Shown: positions 22,076-33,340, numbered from the stretch's first letter. The stretch: 64,000 nucleotides of DNA from Pyropia haitanensis (GCA_008729055.1 SDUX01000010.1:806001-870000); one strand, 5' to 3'. Translations and numbers: made by a program. Notes: generated from the sequence alone by a model not told the origin.

Positions 22076-22645
22076 ATGCTGTTCAGGTACCAATCAGACG
22101 GAAGCGCCACCGTCAATGGCACGATCGCCACGTGGCGCTTTTCGGGTGAGTGGCGCCTTTGTGGGTGGCGCTTGGCGTTCCGCCGCCGCCGCATCCGCCG
22201 CCACGCGCGCCTGCGCTTTGCCGACGCGCACGCGCGGGTCCGCCGCGCCCGCCGCGTCCGCCGCCTACCCTCTCTCCCTGCCGCCGGCGATGGCCGCGGC
22301 CGGCGGCGGCGGCCGGGGGCGGTCGTAGGCGACACGTCGACCAGAGCGCCCATGCGCGTTGCTGCCGCCGACGACCCCCCCTGTGTGGCGCCCCCGGTCG
22401 GCGTGCCGCCCGCCGCGTCGCGGGGCGTACCCCCGTGTGGCACCGCGCTGCCGGCGGCTGTCGTTGCGGTTGGCACGTCCAACGCAGATGCTGCAAATAG
22501 TGGCCGAGGAGACGCGAGCGAGGATGCAGCGGTGCTGCTGCGGGCGTTGACGGAGCTGCTGCCGACGGTGGCCGTGGCGACGACCGATGATGGGGATCGA
22601 CCAGAGGCGAAGATTGGAACTGACGAGGGGCTCTTGTGGTGGTGA
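22076..22645 (+). CDS. Possible hypothetical protein, 189 aa
   Basis: The ATG at 22076 opens a frame whose first half is Arg-rich and doubtful but whose second half looks coding (SNADAANSGRGDASEDAAVL, LLRALTELLPTVAVATTDDG, EAKIGTDEGLLWW). The upstream region is AT-richer and an inverted repeat, GAAGCGCCAC (22101-22110) against GTGGCGCTTTTC (22132-22143), lies inside the first part, so the true gene may start later or be spliced. No domain recognised. Confidence 0.28.
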   Translation: MLFRYQSDGSATVNGTIATWRFSGEWRLCGWRLAFRRRRIRRHARLRFADAHARVRRARRVRRLPSLPAAGDGRGRRRRPGAVVGDTSTRAPMRVAAADDPPCVAPPVGVPPAASRGVPPCGTALPAAVVAVGTSNADAANSGRGDASEDAAVLLRALTELLPTVAVATTDDGDRPEAKIGTDEGLLWW

Positions 22646-23567
22646 GGCGGGCGTGCCAAACGTTGGGAGCGCACAGCCGAGGCGCACACCAACGAAACAA
22701 GGGAGGACGCTGACAGCTGCCGGTTTCGCGTGCCGTCGTGGACGCGGTGGCTGACGCCTTGCCGCAGCTTGCCTTGCCGGGCTCCCCAGCGGTGCTCGCC
22801 GACCCAGCCGATTGCCCGCGGCCTGGTGTTGGAGCGACGCCGCCGCTGGACCTGTGTTTTGGTTTGCGTCATGAAGTCCGCCGCGCGTGCGGCGGTGGCG
22901 GCGGCGGTGGCACCACGCTCTGGGGGACCACGCGCGTTGCCGCCCACCGCTCCGCGGCGGGAGCGGTGGCGGCAGCGACGGCCGTGGCGGCGGTGGCGGC
23001 GGCGGTGGCGACGGCGGTGGCCGCCGCACGTGGGGTGGCTACGGTGGCCGCCGCCGCCCGGACGGGGCTCGGCTTGTGGTGCCCCACGTGACAGGCACGC
23101 GGCGGGCGACAAGCAGGGCATCACGGCCCGACGCGACGGCGCGCACGGGCGGACAGCACCCCCCCCCCCCCGCCCATGCAGGGGAGTTGATCAGCCGCCA
23201 CCGGCACGCGGGGGTCTCACCTCCCCCACCACGGCAGCCAACGGTGCACCAAGAGACAAAACGAACGCGGGTCCACGCACAAGAGCTTTGTCTTTTGCCC
23301 CCAGAGGCACAGGGGCACCCCCAGCCAGGGCGGGCAACACAGCCCACCGCGACGGGGCCGCACCCCACCGCGGCGGCGCCCCACCCCCCGCGCCGCATCT
23401 GTCGGCCAGTAGCACACGGACGCAGGGCACCGACGGCAGACCAGTCCTGGTTCGGCTCCACTCCCCCCCACCCCCCCCCCCCCTCAACCTTCCTTGCAGC
23501 GCCAGCGATCCCCATCTCCCCACGCTCCCACTGCCTCCCACTCCCCCCATCCCCCCCCTCAGACGCG
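22646..23567. other. Intergenic region, nothing recognised
   Basis: GC-rich sequence with CGGCGGTGGC-type repeats at 22885-23030. Open frames exist on both strands but none has a domain or persuasive start. Confidence 0.35.
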
Positions 23568-24075
23568 TCAGTCCCTCATGGCCGCAGCGTCCCCCCCCTC
23601 CGCCTGTAGCGCGCCGGCCGCTCCCCCCACCTCTGCCAACACCCCCCGCGCGGGGAGGCCTTCCCGCCGCCGCAGGCGCCCGCGCACCACCTCGTTCTCC
23701 CCCTCCCGGCCGAGCGTCGGCCGCCGGTCGACGCCGCGCGTCACCAGCCGGCACGACCCGCCGTCACCACCACCGCCGCTGCCGCCGTCGCCATAGCCGC
23801 CGCCACCCCCCCCCTGCCGGGCCGCCGCGGGCGCCTCGACGCGCATGGCCTTGAGCGACCGCCACAGGTGGTCATCGTCATTCTTGTCGCCGCCGCCCAT
23901 GCCCGCCCGCTTGGCCGCGCCGCCCCGGCCGCCCGCCGCGAGCGCCGCGAGGCGCGCCGACGACCGCGTGGCCGACACGGTGGGCGCGGCGACCGGCACC
24001 AGCGGGGAGGTGTCCATCGTCGCGTCAGCCCAGTCCAAGTTGTCCATCCCCGCCGCGTCGTCATCGTCGTCGTCG

Positions 24076-24110
<35 letters not shown>

Positions 24111-24649
24111 GAGGGGTGACGCGCCACAGCCACCGCGGCGGCCGCCGGCAGCGGGGGAGGCGGTCACGTGTAGCGGCGGCAGCGCGAGCCGCGCGGACCG
24201 GCGAGGAGTGGCGGCCGCCGCCGCGGCGGCGGTGGTAAGCGGGCGAGCAGGCGACGCCGCCGCCGTCGTGGCCGTCTTGGCCGCGGTTCCGCCCGCCGCC
24301 GCTGCCACCGCTGCCGTCGCCGGGTCCGCCCCAGACGGGACCCCGCCGTAGCCGCCGCCGCCGACCGCCCGCCGAGGGGGCTTGAGCGCGGACCCCCCCG
24401 CCCCGCCCGCCGCCGACGCAGCGGCCGCACCCGCACCGAGCCGCCGCGCCCGCGGCGGCACCTGCCGCCGGGCGGGCGACGGCGACGCGCGTGCGGCGGC
24501 CGCCGCCGCCGCGGCCGTCGCGGCCGCCGCGGCCGCCCGCTCCATCGCCGCGCGCCGCGCGCCCGCCGCGGCGGCCGCCCGCCGCTTGGCCAGCGTCCGC
24601 CCCCCGCCGGCGGACGATGGCGCGCCGCCGCCACCGCCGCCGCCGATAC

Positions 24650-24707
<58 letters not shown>

Positions 24708-25346
24708 GCCGCCGCCACGGGCGACCCCCCCCAAGACGGCGCCCGGGGAAAAGAGGGGCCCCCGCCCAGCGAGGACGCCCTGGTCCGCCGCCGCCGGCGA
24801 GCCCGCCGCCGCCGACGCCAGCGTCGCGAGCCGCGCGGCGCGCGTGGCCGCCGCCGCGGCGGCGGCGCCCGCCGCCGCCACGCCCGCCGGGGAAGACGGG
24901 CGGAAGCCGCCGGCAGAGAGGCGCCGGCCGCCGCCGGCCGCGCCGGCCGCGCCGCCGGCCGCCGACGCCGGCGTGCCGCCCGCCCTGCGGGGCAAGCCAC
25001 TGGCCGTGGGGGTGGCCGCGACCCGGCCGGGCGTGACCCCGCCCGCCGCCGACGCCGCCGCCCCCGCAGCCGGCGTTCTCCCTGACCTGCGCGGTAGGCC
25101 GCTGCCAGTGGGGGTGGCCACGCCACGCTTGGCGGTGCCCGCGGCCGCCGCCGTCACGGGGGTGACCAGCGGCCGTCGTAGGGACCGGCCGCTCCCGACC
25201 GCCGCCGACGGGGTCGTCACCGCCGCGGTCGCCGCGCCCCACGCGGCGGCGTCCGCCTCTGCCCCGCGGGCTGACGCGGGGGATCCACTAAAGCGGCGGG
25301 CGTAGGCGCCGCCGGGCCCATAGCCCGACGAGGGGGTCCGCGACAT
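23568..25346 (-). CDS. Low-complexity hypothetical protein with SGLPRR repeats and RSARL motifs
   Basis: A 592-aa frame from ATG 25346 (MSRTPSSGYGPGGAYARRFS). The N-terminal third contains two imperfect repeats around TPTGSGLPRRSGRTPA and TPTASGLPRRAGGTPA, rich in S/T-P sites beside basic residues, as in cyclin-dependent-kinase targets. The middle is polyGly (24655-24720), acidic DDDG and Ala-rich helix. Later come two similar motifs, TPRRSARLALPP and ATRSSARLAALA, separated by an acidic stretch (DDDDDDAAGMDNLDWADATM). Basic/acidic islands and S/T-P repeats suggest a nuclear, chromatin- or cell-cycle-linked disordered protein; this is inference. No intron needed. The upstream 0.8 kb has a dense set of GTGAC/GTCAC sites. 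Confidence 0.6.
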
Positions 25347-25386
25347 GGCTGCCCAGGGGGAGGGGGCAAGGAAGAGGCGGAGGGGG

Positions 25387-26155
25387 GTCACCCGGGAGAC
25401 GCGCCGAGGTGGAAGGAAAGCAAAGGGGTAGCGGCGACGGGGGCCTCCCACAGGGGGTCACGGCGGAACACGCGTGAAGCAGCAGGGGTCACGCGCGGCA
25501 AGGGCCGTGACCAGGGGGGCACCCGCCGGCCACCCCCCTGACGGTGACGGCGACGCCCGCGTCGGCCGGTGGCGGTCCCGCCGTGACCCCCACCCCCCCG
25601 CACAAGTACGCCGCGAAGCGGCCACCTCGCACCTGTGCGGGCTGGGGGACCGCGGGGTGACGCCACTGCCCCCCCCCCCCCGCTCCCCCCTTCCCCTCTC
25701 CCCCAGCATGGAGCCGCCCCTCCAAACACCCCTCCCCGCCAGTGGTGACCGGCCGCAACGGGGGGGGGGGAAGCGGGGAGCGGCTTGGCGACCGCCAGGC
25801 CGAGTAGCCACGCCACCACCACCCCTCCTGGCGATGGTAGTGGGCGCGTCGCGACAAGGGTGGGGGTCGCCGGTACGGCCCTTCCCAGGCGCGGTGACTG
25901 CCAGGGGGGGTGGGTGGCAGAGCGCGGGGGGGGGGGGGGGGGGGGGTACGGAAGCGCCCCCTCCATGGTCACCCGCGCCCGCGCCCGTTCCGTGTCCACC
26001 CCCGCCGTCGCGGTCACGGGCGGGGGGGCGGGCGAGGGGGGGGGAAACGTGGACGCGGCGGAGGGCCAGCACAACGCCAAGGGGGAAGGCGATGGGGGGA
26101 AGGGGACGAGAGGCTCACCACGGTGCGCGGGGGCGTTGGCGTGGCCGGCGGTCAC
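25387..26155. promoter_or_regulatory. Cluster of twelve GTGAC/GTCAC motifs upstream of the minus-strand gene
   Basis: GTCAC or GTGAC occurs at 25387, 25457, 25488, 25507, 25544, 25583, 25657, 25745, 25894, 25968, 26013 and 26151. A rough expectation at this composition is one to two. The first six are 20-70 bp apart, just upstream of the ATG at 25346, as expected for a transcription-factor binding array or a decayed tandem repeat. Confidence 0.35.
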
Positions 26156-27487
26156 GCGGCTGGGCAGGACCGCGGAAGCGGTGGGCGGGCGCGTCCTCCC
26201 GAATGATTCGCCCGATGGCCGCGGCCTGGTGGGACGCGGCTGTCCATCCCAGACCGTGGAGTTTGGGCGCTGAGGTCGCGACAAGATTTGTCAATGGAGG
26301 GAACGCCGAATCCCATCTGCGTCGGCTGACGCTGGGTGGCATGAGGGCTACGCGCGCTCCTGGAGGTCCCCGAGCCGCTGCGCGCACAAGAGGGGCACAG
26401 ATACATACATACCTCTACGTCATATAGGCCTTTTACGCATATTCGCATACCCATACGCCCACACGCGTACGCTTTCATCGTCCTCTGCGCGGTGACGGTC
26501 ACTGGTCACAACACCCGGGGCCCCCCCGTCGGCTGGATACTGGACGGCGAGCCACGGGCGAGGCACCGGCCGGGCAGCAACACGACTACTACGCTGCACT
26601 GCATCGTACGGGCGCGCAGCTTCTGTGAAGATTGTGGGCGCGCATCCAAAGACGGGCGTGCTCGTTCCACGCAAGTCCCGTCGTCCTCGTCGCACCGTGG
26701 GCTGGGTGCTGCCCTGCCGCGAACAGGCCTTGACGGTTGCTATGACCACGCTCTCCTCGGCGCCCGACTGCTCAGCGGCGGCAGCGTCCGTCTCCGCCGC
26801 GCCTCCCCTCCGCAGCGGCGGCAGTTCTGTCCTCCCCGCCCCCCTTTCCGCCGCCGCCACGGTGACGGCACCCCCCCCCCTTGACAGGCGATAGCGCCCA
26901 AGCTCACGCGTTGGAAAAGGGAAGCGGTCGCCCTCTTGGCACAGGTGGCTGCCCAGGATGGCCACCGTCGTGATCGCCACTGAAAAAGGGGGATGAGGAG
27001 ATGAGGCGGGGAACGGCAGCGCCCATCGCGTGGGGCCCTCGCAGGATACCCCCCACCACGCGCGTGGCGTGGGTGGCCACCGAGCGGTGCGCGGGCGTCG
27101 CAGCGCCCCCCCCTCCCACCCCAAGAGCTCCATGGCTGGGCGTCTCGGGGAGGCCGCCCAGAGAAAAAAAACAAAGGCAGCGACGGGCGGGGAGGGCTGC
27201 CAAGCCGCTCCCATCGTGCCCACCCCCCCCACGGACCCCCCCCTCAAGCAAAGTCCGCCCCCGCTGCGCGCCGCCTCCTCCTCCACGCTGCAGCACGGCC
27301 GCGGCAGGCGCGGCGCCCGTCCCAAGCCCAGTCGCTGGGTCGCCCCCCCCCCCCCCCAGCTGCCACAGATTCCAACAGCGCGGCGACCCCCCGTCCCGCC
27401 CCCCCCCCCCCCCTCTTCCCAACAGCCACGTGCACCGCCTTCCACCCGCCCACCCCCCCCCCCCCCCCCCCCCTTCCACGCGGCGCG
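26156..27487. other. Weak coding signal; candidate minus-strand exon at about 26885-26982
   Basis: On the minus strand a good acceptor (CCCTTTTTCAG, about 26983) is followed by a fairly unbiased reading frame (AITTVAILGSHLCQEGDRFP, then FPTRELGRYRLSRGG). The frame stays open to 26420 and an ATG lies upstream at 27134, but no family is recognised. It could be a 3' exon of the acetyltransferase gene or an independent small gene. C runs fill 27340-27520. Confidence 0.25.
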
Positions 27488-28258
27488 TCACCCGTCCGCC
27501 CCCCCCCCCCCCCCGCCCGCCAGCGCATGCCCACCACCCCCTCCCCCGCGACGAGCCGACCAACCACCTGCCCCGCGGCGGCCTCGAGGCGGATGCCCAG
27601 CGGCAGCGCCCCCCCCTCCACCACCACAAACCCGTGGCGCCCGTACCACCCCGCCCGGCTCGCCAGGCACAGCAGAAACACCTCTGCGGCGGCGCGCGCG
27701 TCGTCGCCGCCCGTCGACGCGGCCGTCGCCGCCTCCCGCTCCAACAGCTGGTGCACGAGCGCGGCGCCGACGCCGCCCCGGCGGTGGGACGGGTCCACGA
27801 CGAGCGTCGCGAGCTCCCGCCGCCCGCCGCCGACGCCGCGCACCTGCCCGCCGCCCACCACCGCCCCCGTCCCCGACTCGACGGCGACGAGGAAGGCGGC
27901 GGCGGCAGCGTCGCCGCCGCCAATGAGCGGGTTCATCCGGGCGGCGGCCGCCCAGGCGCGGACGGGCCGCAGATCGCCGGGCGTGGCGGTGCGGATGGTC
28001 ACGCCGGGCGGGAGGGGGAAGGCGGCGTGCGAGGGGGGGGGGGCGGCGGTCCGCCACCCGCCCCCGCCGCCGCCCCCGCCGCCGCCGCCGCCCCCGCCGT
28101 TGCCGCCGCGGGCGTGGGGCGGCACCGCCGGCGGCGGACAGGGGTGGCGCGTGCGCCGGCCGACCCCGCCCCGCCGCCCCGCCGACGACACACGGGCGGC
28201 CCGCCGCGGCAGCCGCGCAGCGCCAGGCGGGCGGCGGCGGCGGGGGGAGCCACCCCGC

Positions 28259-28290
<32 letters not shown>

Positions 28291-28559
28291 CGGCCGCGGG
28301 CTGGCACTGGCGGCGACAGCGGCGGGGGTGCGGCCCACGCGGGGGCCATGCCGCACCGCCCCACGCGCCGAGGGGGTTCGCCGCCGGCGGCAGCGCAGAG
28401 CCGGCAGCGGGGTGGGGCGCCCAGCCGGGGGGGATGGGGGGGGGAGCGCCGCGGCGAGAAGAGGGAGGGGGGGGGTTGAGGGCCGTCTGGTGGGCGCGAG
28501 CGGCGGAGCGGCAGACGGGATGGCCAGCGGCGGGGAGCCGCAGCGACCGCCCGCAGCAT
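27488..28559 (-). CDS. GNAT-family N-acetyltransferase, probable organelle leader
   Basis: Acetyl-CoA-dependent acyltransferase of the plant/cyanobacterial GNAT type. The conserved part reads VTIRTATPGDLRPVRAWAAA, RMNPLIGGG, AFLVAVESGTGAVVGGGQVR, ELATLVVDPSHRRGGVGAAL (motif A with the acetyl-CoA-binding RRxxGxG/A loop), VHQLLERE, EVFLLCLASRAGWYGRHGFV (motif B, FYxRxGF-like) and GQVVGRLVAGEGVVGMRW. The ATG at 28559 begins MLRAVAAAPRRWPSRLPLRR, a plausible plastid or mitochondrial leader. The leader and domain are in different frames that meet at the G/C-rich tract near 28030-28100, and a second G run at about 27500 decides the stop (27488 if the run is one base off, otherwise 27244). Substrate cannot be predicted. 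Confidence 0.72.
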
Positions 28560-28937
28560 GAAGTGGCACAGGGGAGGGGAGAGCACAGCCGACCAAGCGG
28601 CGCGCGTGGGCGGGGGGGGGGGGGGCGTCAGCTGCGGCGCCGCCCACCCCCCGTGAGCTGCGCGAGGTGCGCGGTCCCCCCCCCCCCCGCCGCGCTGATT
28701 GGACAAGGACGGCTGCTGCGCGTCCGTACGTACAGTGTGTACCCGACCGCGGTGGCGCCACCCCCCCGCTGCCGCCAGACGCGTCCCGCCCCCCAGTCCA
28801 GCCCCTCTCCCGCCCCCCTCCCCGTGGTGGCCGCGGCGGGCCGACCCGCCCTCGCCGTCCACCCCGTCGCCGCGGTCCAGTTCCCGTCGCGCTGTCGCCA
28901 CTGCCGGCCGCTGCGGCGGTGGCGGCGGCGGTGGCGG

Positions 28938-28968
<31 letters not shown>

Positions 28969-29672
28969 GGCGGCGGCGGCGCCCCCCCCCCCAGGAGGGC
29001 GCCGCCCCCGTCGACCCGCTGCTGTGCCCACCGCGGTTCCTCTCGCCGGCGGCACCGCCGCTGCCAATGTGCTCAGCGGTGCGGGGCCCCCCCAGGGACA
29101 GGCGGGGGTGGTGCGGGCGGGTACAAACTTCCATTGGGGGGGGGGGGAGTCGCGGCGGCAGCCACCGCGGCGCGTCGCCCTCTGTGGGAACAGATGGGGA
29201 GGGGCGGGGCGGGGAGGGGGAGGTCGCGCTTGGGGCGGGGGGGGGGGGGGGGGGGAAGCTCTGCGCTGCTGGGGGGGGGGGGGGGGGCGCGAAAAGGGGA
29301 GTACTGCGGTGCGGGCAGACGGCGCGTGGGGGCGGCACGTGACCGTCAGGAGAGAGGGGCGCGCGGAGGGCGCGCGGGCGGCCGCGGAGGGGAACGCGCC
29401 GTTGCGCGGCACCGCGTCGGGTGCCCACAGCGCGCCCCCGAGTGCGCAGCGCGGCGGTGGAATGGGCGGGTGGCGCGGCGGCGGTGGGCACAAACGGTGA
29501 GGGGGGAGGCGGCCGTGCGAGCCATTCCGCCCAGCCGGGGGGGACAGCCCGCTGGTGGAGCGCCACGGCGAGCGGAACAGGAGAGGGTGCACGGACAGGA
29601 ATGAAGCGATATGCAAGACAAGCGCTCCCTCGGGCGCTACCACGCAGGTGCTTCAGCACAGGGGCGGCGCTC
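28560..29672. other. Low-complexity intergenic region with long G runs
   Basis: G runs at 28609-28625, 29136-29148, 29238-29256 and 29270-29287 and GGC repeats at 28915-28980. Contains one GGTGGCGCCACC palindrome (about 28751-28762), the same core as in the subtilase flanks. No gene supported. Confidence 0.4.
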
Positions 29673-31676
29673 TCACGCTCCAGTGCTCTCAATGGACGTC
29701 CCACGGGTAACATCCGTCTGTTCGTCGGTCGTGTTCCCCTCTGCTGGCTGCGATGGCCCTTCCGCGACCGGATCGTGACCGCCCGTGTCTGTCTTGTCCG
29801 GTTTGCTGGATGTCACTGCCTCGTCCTTTGTGTCCTCATCCTCCTTAGGGAGTGGGCCCACCGACCGCGAGTCGGTGGTGCTGATGTCGAGCTTGCGCAA
29901 GATGCGCGGCGTTTCCGCGAGCGCCTCTGCCTTCTTCAGCACGATCAGCTTCTCCTTGTCCATCTCAAAGATCAAAAACTCGGTAGGCGACTCCACCGCA
30001 GCCTTGTCCGCCTTCTGGTCAGCCTGCCCCGTCGGCGTCGTGGACTCCCCGGTCGCCGTTCCCCCTGCCCCGTCAATAAGCTCTGCCAGCTGCATCACAG
30101 ACCGCACCTGCACCCCATTCAACCGCAGGAGCTGGATGTTGGTGTGTAGCTCGTACCCTTGATTGAGCGGTGCAGACGCCAGGACATGCGACAGGATTAC
30201 CACCTGATCGCCGACCACCTCCTTGCGGGCTGTGTTGTACAGGTGCACCAGCGAGGTAGGCGCGGAGCTGTGCCAACTGTAGCCAAACTGCGCCTTCAGA
30301 TACGTCCGCGAGAGAGCGACAAACACCAGTCCGCCGACAATGATGTACTCGGGTTTGCGACGGAACTCGCAAGACGGCACCATCATCGCCGACATCCGAG
30401 AAGAAACGAGCTCATAGGACAACGTGCGCGTCGTGCCGTCGCGCACCACCTCCACGCTGAGCTGGTCCCCAACCTGCTTACCCGCGATCACATACTCGAA
30501 GCCAATGCGCGCGCCGCCGCGCTTGCGGAATGGCACCGTGCCTGCCGACGTGACGGTCGTGCCGTCGATAGCCGTGACGACGTCACCCGGCAGGAGCACC
30601 CCGGCCGCAGGGGTGGTGGCGTCCACAGCCTGGACGAGGACGCCCTTGTCCTCCCCTTCCTTGAGATGCTTGTACGCTCGCATATGCGCATTCTCGATCT
30701 TCTCCCACCGAAAGCCCACCGCGCAGAACCCCGTGTACTCCTCGTGCACCGCCACGTCCGTGAGGAAGTGATCGACGACCTCCCAAGGGATGATGTAGCC
30801 AATGCCTTGCGCATGCGACAGCACCTGGAATGCGATGCCTGACACCTGGTATTCCTTGTTGAGTGCCGGTCCGCCGCTGTTCCCCGGGTTGATGGCGGCG
30901 TCAATCTGCACGGTCAAGAGGCGGTTGGATGTGTGCCTGTAATCAGACATCTCCACGCGGGACACCACGCCAGACGACACCGAGATACTGTCTCCCCCGA
31001 CAGGATAACCCACCACCACCACTTCGTCTTGCAGGTCCGGCAGGGGCCCGGGAGTCAACGGGACGAGGCCTTCCCAAAACCCATCGTCGTCTACCGTCAA
31101 CAGGGCCAGGTCACACTCGTATCCAACAGCCAGCACCCGAACAGCGTGGCGCACGTCCGAGTTCTGACGCTTGGCCTTGACGTCGATGTAGTGCTCCACT
31201 GAATGGGCGTTGGTCAGCAGCCGCCGCCCGGCCACTACAAATCCAGACGAAGACGAGTGATACGACTTCTTGCGCTGCCACGGCTGCGCAGCATCGTACT
31301 TGCAGTGGGTGGCGTCCAACTTGACCACCGAGTTGATGACGGCATCCCAGGAGGGCTTGTCGGGAACATCCTTGGCATGGGTAGCGACCGCCTCGGTCGT
31401 GGAGGAAGCGAGAACCACAGGCGACGCGGGAGCTGCGGGCGTTGACTCGCTTGGCTCGTCGACGACGGTGGGCGCCGTTGCATCACCGGCGGGGGCGTCG
31501 ACCAGCACCATATCGCCCGTGGAGCGGCCCGTTGTCAAGCAGTTGATCGTGCCTGGCTCGACCGGTGCGGTGGCGACCGGGATCGACGAGGCGTCCCCGG
31601 CTTCATCAGACGCCGCAGAGCCGGGAACGGGCGTCGCGTCGTTCCATGCGAGAGGGGTGCTCGACTCTCCAGCCAT
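29673..31676 (-). CDS. DEG/HtrA-type serine protease, plant DEG9-like
   Basis: ATP-independent S1C protease of 667 aa in one exon. A disordered N-terminal region of about 110 residues is followed by PWQRKK, the SSSSGFVV strand and the trypsin-like triad: His158 in LLTNAHSVEH, Asp189 in YECDLALLTVDDD and Ser267 in INPGNSGGPALN. The motif VVVGYPVGGDSISVSSGVVS and the absence of a signal peptide match the plant DEG9/DEG2/DEG10 group rather than bacterial DegP. PDZ-like regions follow (GVLVQAVDATTPAAGVLLPG with DVVTAIDG; later VVILSHVLASAPLNQGYELH), as in DEG9, which has extra C-terminal PDZ modules. The C-terminal tail is acidic and Ser/Thr-rich. ATG 31676 is the first in frame; upstream continuation has only GTG. 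In Arabidopsis DEG9 is nuclear/nucleolar; localisation here is unknown. Confidence 0.92.
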   Translation of the reverse strand: MAGESSTPLAWNDATPVPGSAASDEAGDASSIPVATAPVEPGTINCLTTGRSTGDMVLVDAPAGDATAPTVVDEPSESTPAAPASPVVLASSTTEAVATHAKDVPDKPSWDAVINSVVKLDATHCKYDAAQPWQRKKSYHSSSSGFVVAGRRLLTNAHSVEHYIDVKAKRQNSDVRHAVRVLAVGYECDLALLTVDDDGFWEGLVPLTPGPLPDLQDEVVVVGYPVGGDSISVSSGVVSRVEMSDYRHTSNRLLTVQIDAAINPGNSGGPALNKEYQVSGIAFQVLSHAQGIGYIIPWEVVDHFLTDVAVHEEYTGFCAVGFRWEKIENAHMRAYKHLKEGEDKGVLVQAVDATTPAAGVLLPGDVVTAIDGTTVTSAGTVPFRKRGGARIGFEYVIAGKQVGDQLSVEVVRDGTTRTLSYELVSSRMSAMMVPSCEFRRKPEYIIVGGLVFVALSRTYLKAQFGYSWHSSAPTSLVHLYNTARKEVVGDQVVILSHVLASAPLNQGYELHTNIQLLRLNGVQVRSVMQLAELIDGAGGTATGESTTPTGQADQKADKAAVESPTEFLIFEMDKEKLIVLKKAEALAETPRILRKLDISTTDSRSVGPLPKEDEDTKDEAVTSSKPDKTDTGGHDPVAEGPSQPAEGNTTDEQTDVTRGTSIESTGA

Positions 31677-32652
31677 GATGGAAGTTCGCCCGACCGGAAG
31701 ACAGCGTCCAATTCCGCGCCTGTGCACCCGACGAGCGGATGAGGGTCAACAAGACAGGACAGCACGCGCAACGCGAAATTGAAGCCTACCACCGGTAAAG
31801 AGGGGCCGACAACAGTTGCCGGTCGTCGTGGACCCTGCACTTGAAGCCGACGTGATGCTGTTGGACGCGCTCCCAGTTGGTACGGAGGGACGGCCCAGCC
31901 ACGTGGCAAGTCTCACTCACACGGTTCTCCGTGTACGCGCGCGGCTCATGTCTTGGGGGTCTGCGCTGTCCGGACACACGTGTCGAGGTGCGTTGAGTCT
32001 GCACTCCTGGACGCTTGTGACAAGGTTGGCAGCGACCGTTGGTGGCAACGATGCAACTTGTGCGTCGGTCCATATGTTAGCCGCCTGAGGGCTGCAACAG
32101 CAGGTTGTTCTGGCACGCCAAGACCAGCCCGGTGAAGAAACATCAGGTTGGCCTGCCCTGACAAGAACGATCGGTCGTCTGTCACATGGGCCACAGTCGC
32201 GAGCCTCAAGAAAAACGATGACACAACCGCCGTGGACCCTGCGCCAGAAACCCTGTGGATGGAGGTGCTTATGGAGAGGTGTTGACTTGGTACGACGGTG
32301 ACGCACACCCTCAATGGCCCCTCTCTGCCGGCCAAGAATTTGCTCAGCCTGCTGGCTTCCATGTGCTGATCGGAGGCCTCTCGTGTTGCGCTGGCGGCCA
32401 CTCTTCGAATCCGGTCGTCGTGCCAAGATGTCTGACCACCTCACCGCCTCAAGATCCCTTCGCCGAGATTGACCAACCGCGCACGTTACCGCTTGTCTTC
32501 ACCGAGTTCATCTCCTCCCTCCGCCGCAGGGAGGGATGCGTGGGCACCGCCACCTTGCAACCCGCGCCCATGGCCGTTTCCCCCTTCCCCCCCTCGTTGT
32601 CTATCCAGAGTTGTTCCCTCACGTCAATTAAGTCCTACCCGCCCACCCCGCC
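31677..32652. other. Divergent intergenic region, nothing recognised
   Basis: Composition near 60% GC without homopolymers. It holds the upstream regions of the DEG protease (minus) and the YEATS gene (plus). Open frames on both strands look random. Confidence 0.45.
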
Positions 32653-33135
32653 ATGTCTGGTGGCGATGGCGGCAGCTGCCGCGTTTGTGGTGGCAGCAGC
32701 CGTGACGGTGTTGCTGCTGCGGCCTCCCCCGCCGTCCCGACGGCCCGTGACCGCCCCCGAGGGCGCGATGATGGCAGCCGCCGCAAGCGAGGCGTCGTCC
32801 TCCACGTACCCGTTGTCCACGAGAGCCATGCCGTGTGGCTTGGCCCCGAAAAGTCCGACGAATCCCGCACTCACCGTTGGCATGTGTACCTCCGCGCGCT
32901 GGACACCCTGGCGCTGGACCTCTCCCACTTTATCGACCACGTGGAGTGAGTGCTGCTCGAGAGCTTCGGACCGCCCTCCCGTGTCGTGGCTTCCGCCACC
33001 CCATTCTCCACGTTCGTCCCCACAGGCACGGCGGTAGCGAGCTTCTTGAGCACCGGCAGTGCGTTGACCATGGCTACACTCGTGCCGACCACTGCTGAAA
33101 CAAGGTCAGGTCACTTTGGGATCACCCAACGCTAG
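32653..33135 (+). pseudogene. YEATS-domain protein (GAS41/YAF9/TAF14-like), interrupted by an in-frame TGA
   Basis: The ATG at 32653 (CGCCATGTC context) opens MSGGDGGSCRVCGGSSRDGV and then the first half of a YEATS domain: RGVVLHVPVVHESHAVWLGP, THRWHVYLRALDTLALDLSH and FIDHVE. YEATS domains read acylated histone lysines in complexes such as SWR1, NuA4 and TFIID. Directly after HVE comes TGA (32947-32949), but the same frame continues with VLLESFGPPSRVVAS, exactly the next conserved segment of the family (LHESF-x-x-P-x-RVV). The second half with the GWGEF motif is not found before the stop at 33133. The TGA is embedded in GTGAGTG, which would be a good 5' splice site, but the homologous continuation lies inside that putative intron. 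The simplest reading is a truncated pseudogene; a sequence error plus an unrecognised downstream exon is possible. Confidence 0.6.
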
Positions 33136-33323
33136 CACCGCCGCTGGTTCCTTGCCGCCAAAGGCGCCCTCGCGCACCCGCCAGACTCTGTCGCCATTCG
33201 CCGCCCCCGGGGGCAAGACTTCCAGTACATCTGGCAGCGCTGTTGAGAGTTGAGGGAACGCCCGTCGCACAGCGCGGCATGGTCTCATGGAGCAGGTCAC
33301 TCAAGATGCGGCTGTCATGTGGC

Positions 33324-33327
33324 AAAA
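33324..33327 (-). terminator. RNA polymerase III terminator of tRNA-Arg
   Basis: TTTT on the minus strand, 13 nt downstream of the mature 3' end of the tRNA; this is the minimal Pol III stop signal. Confidence 0.7.
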
Positions 33328-33340
33328 GAGCGATCGCAAG

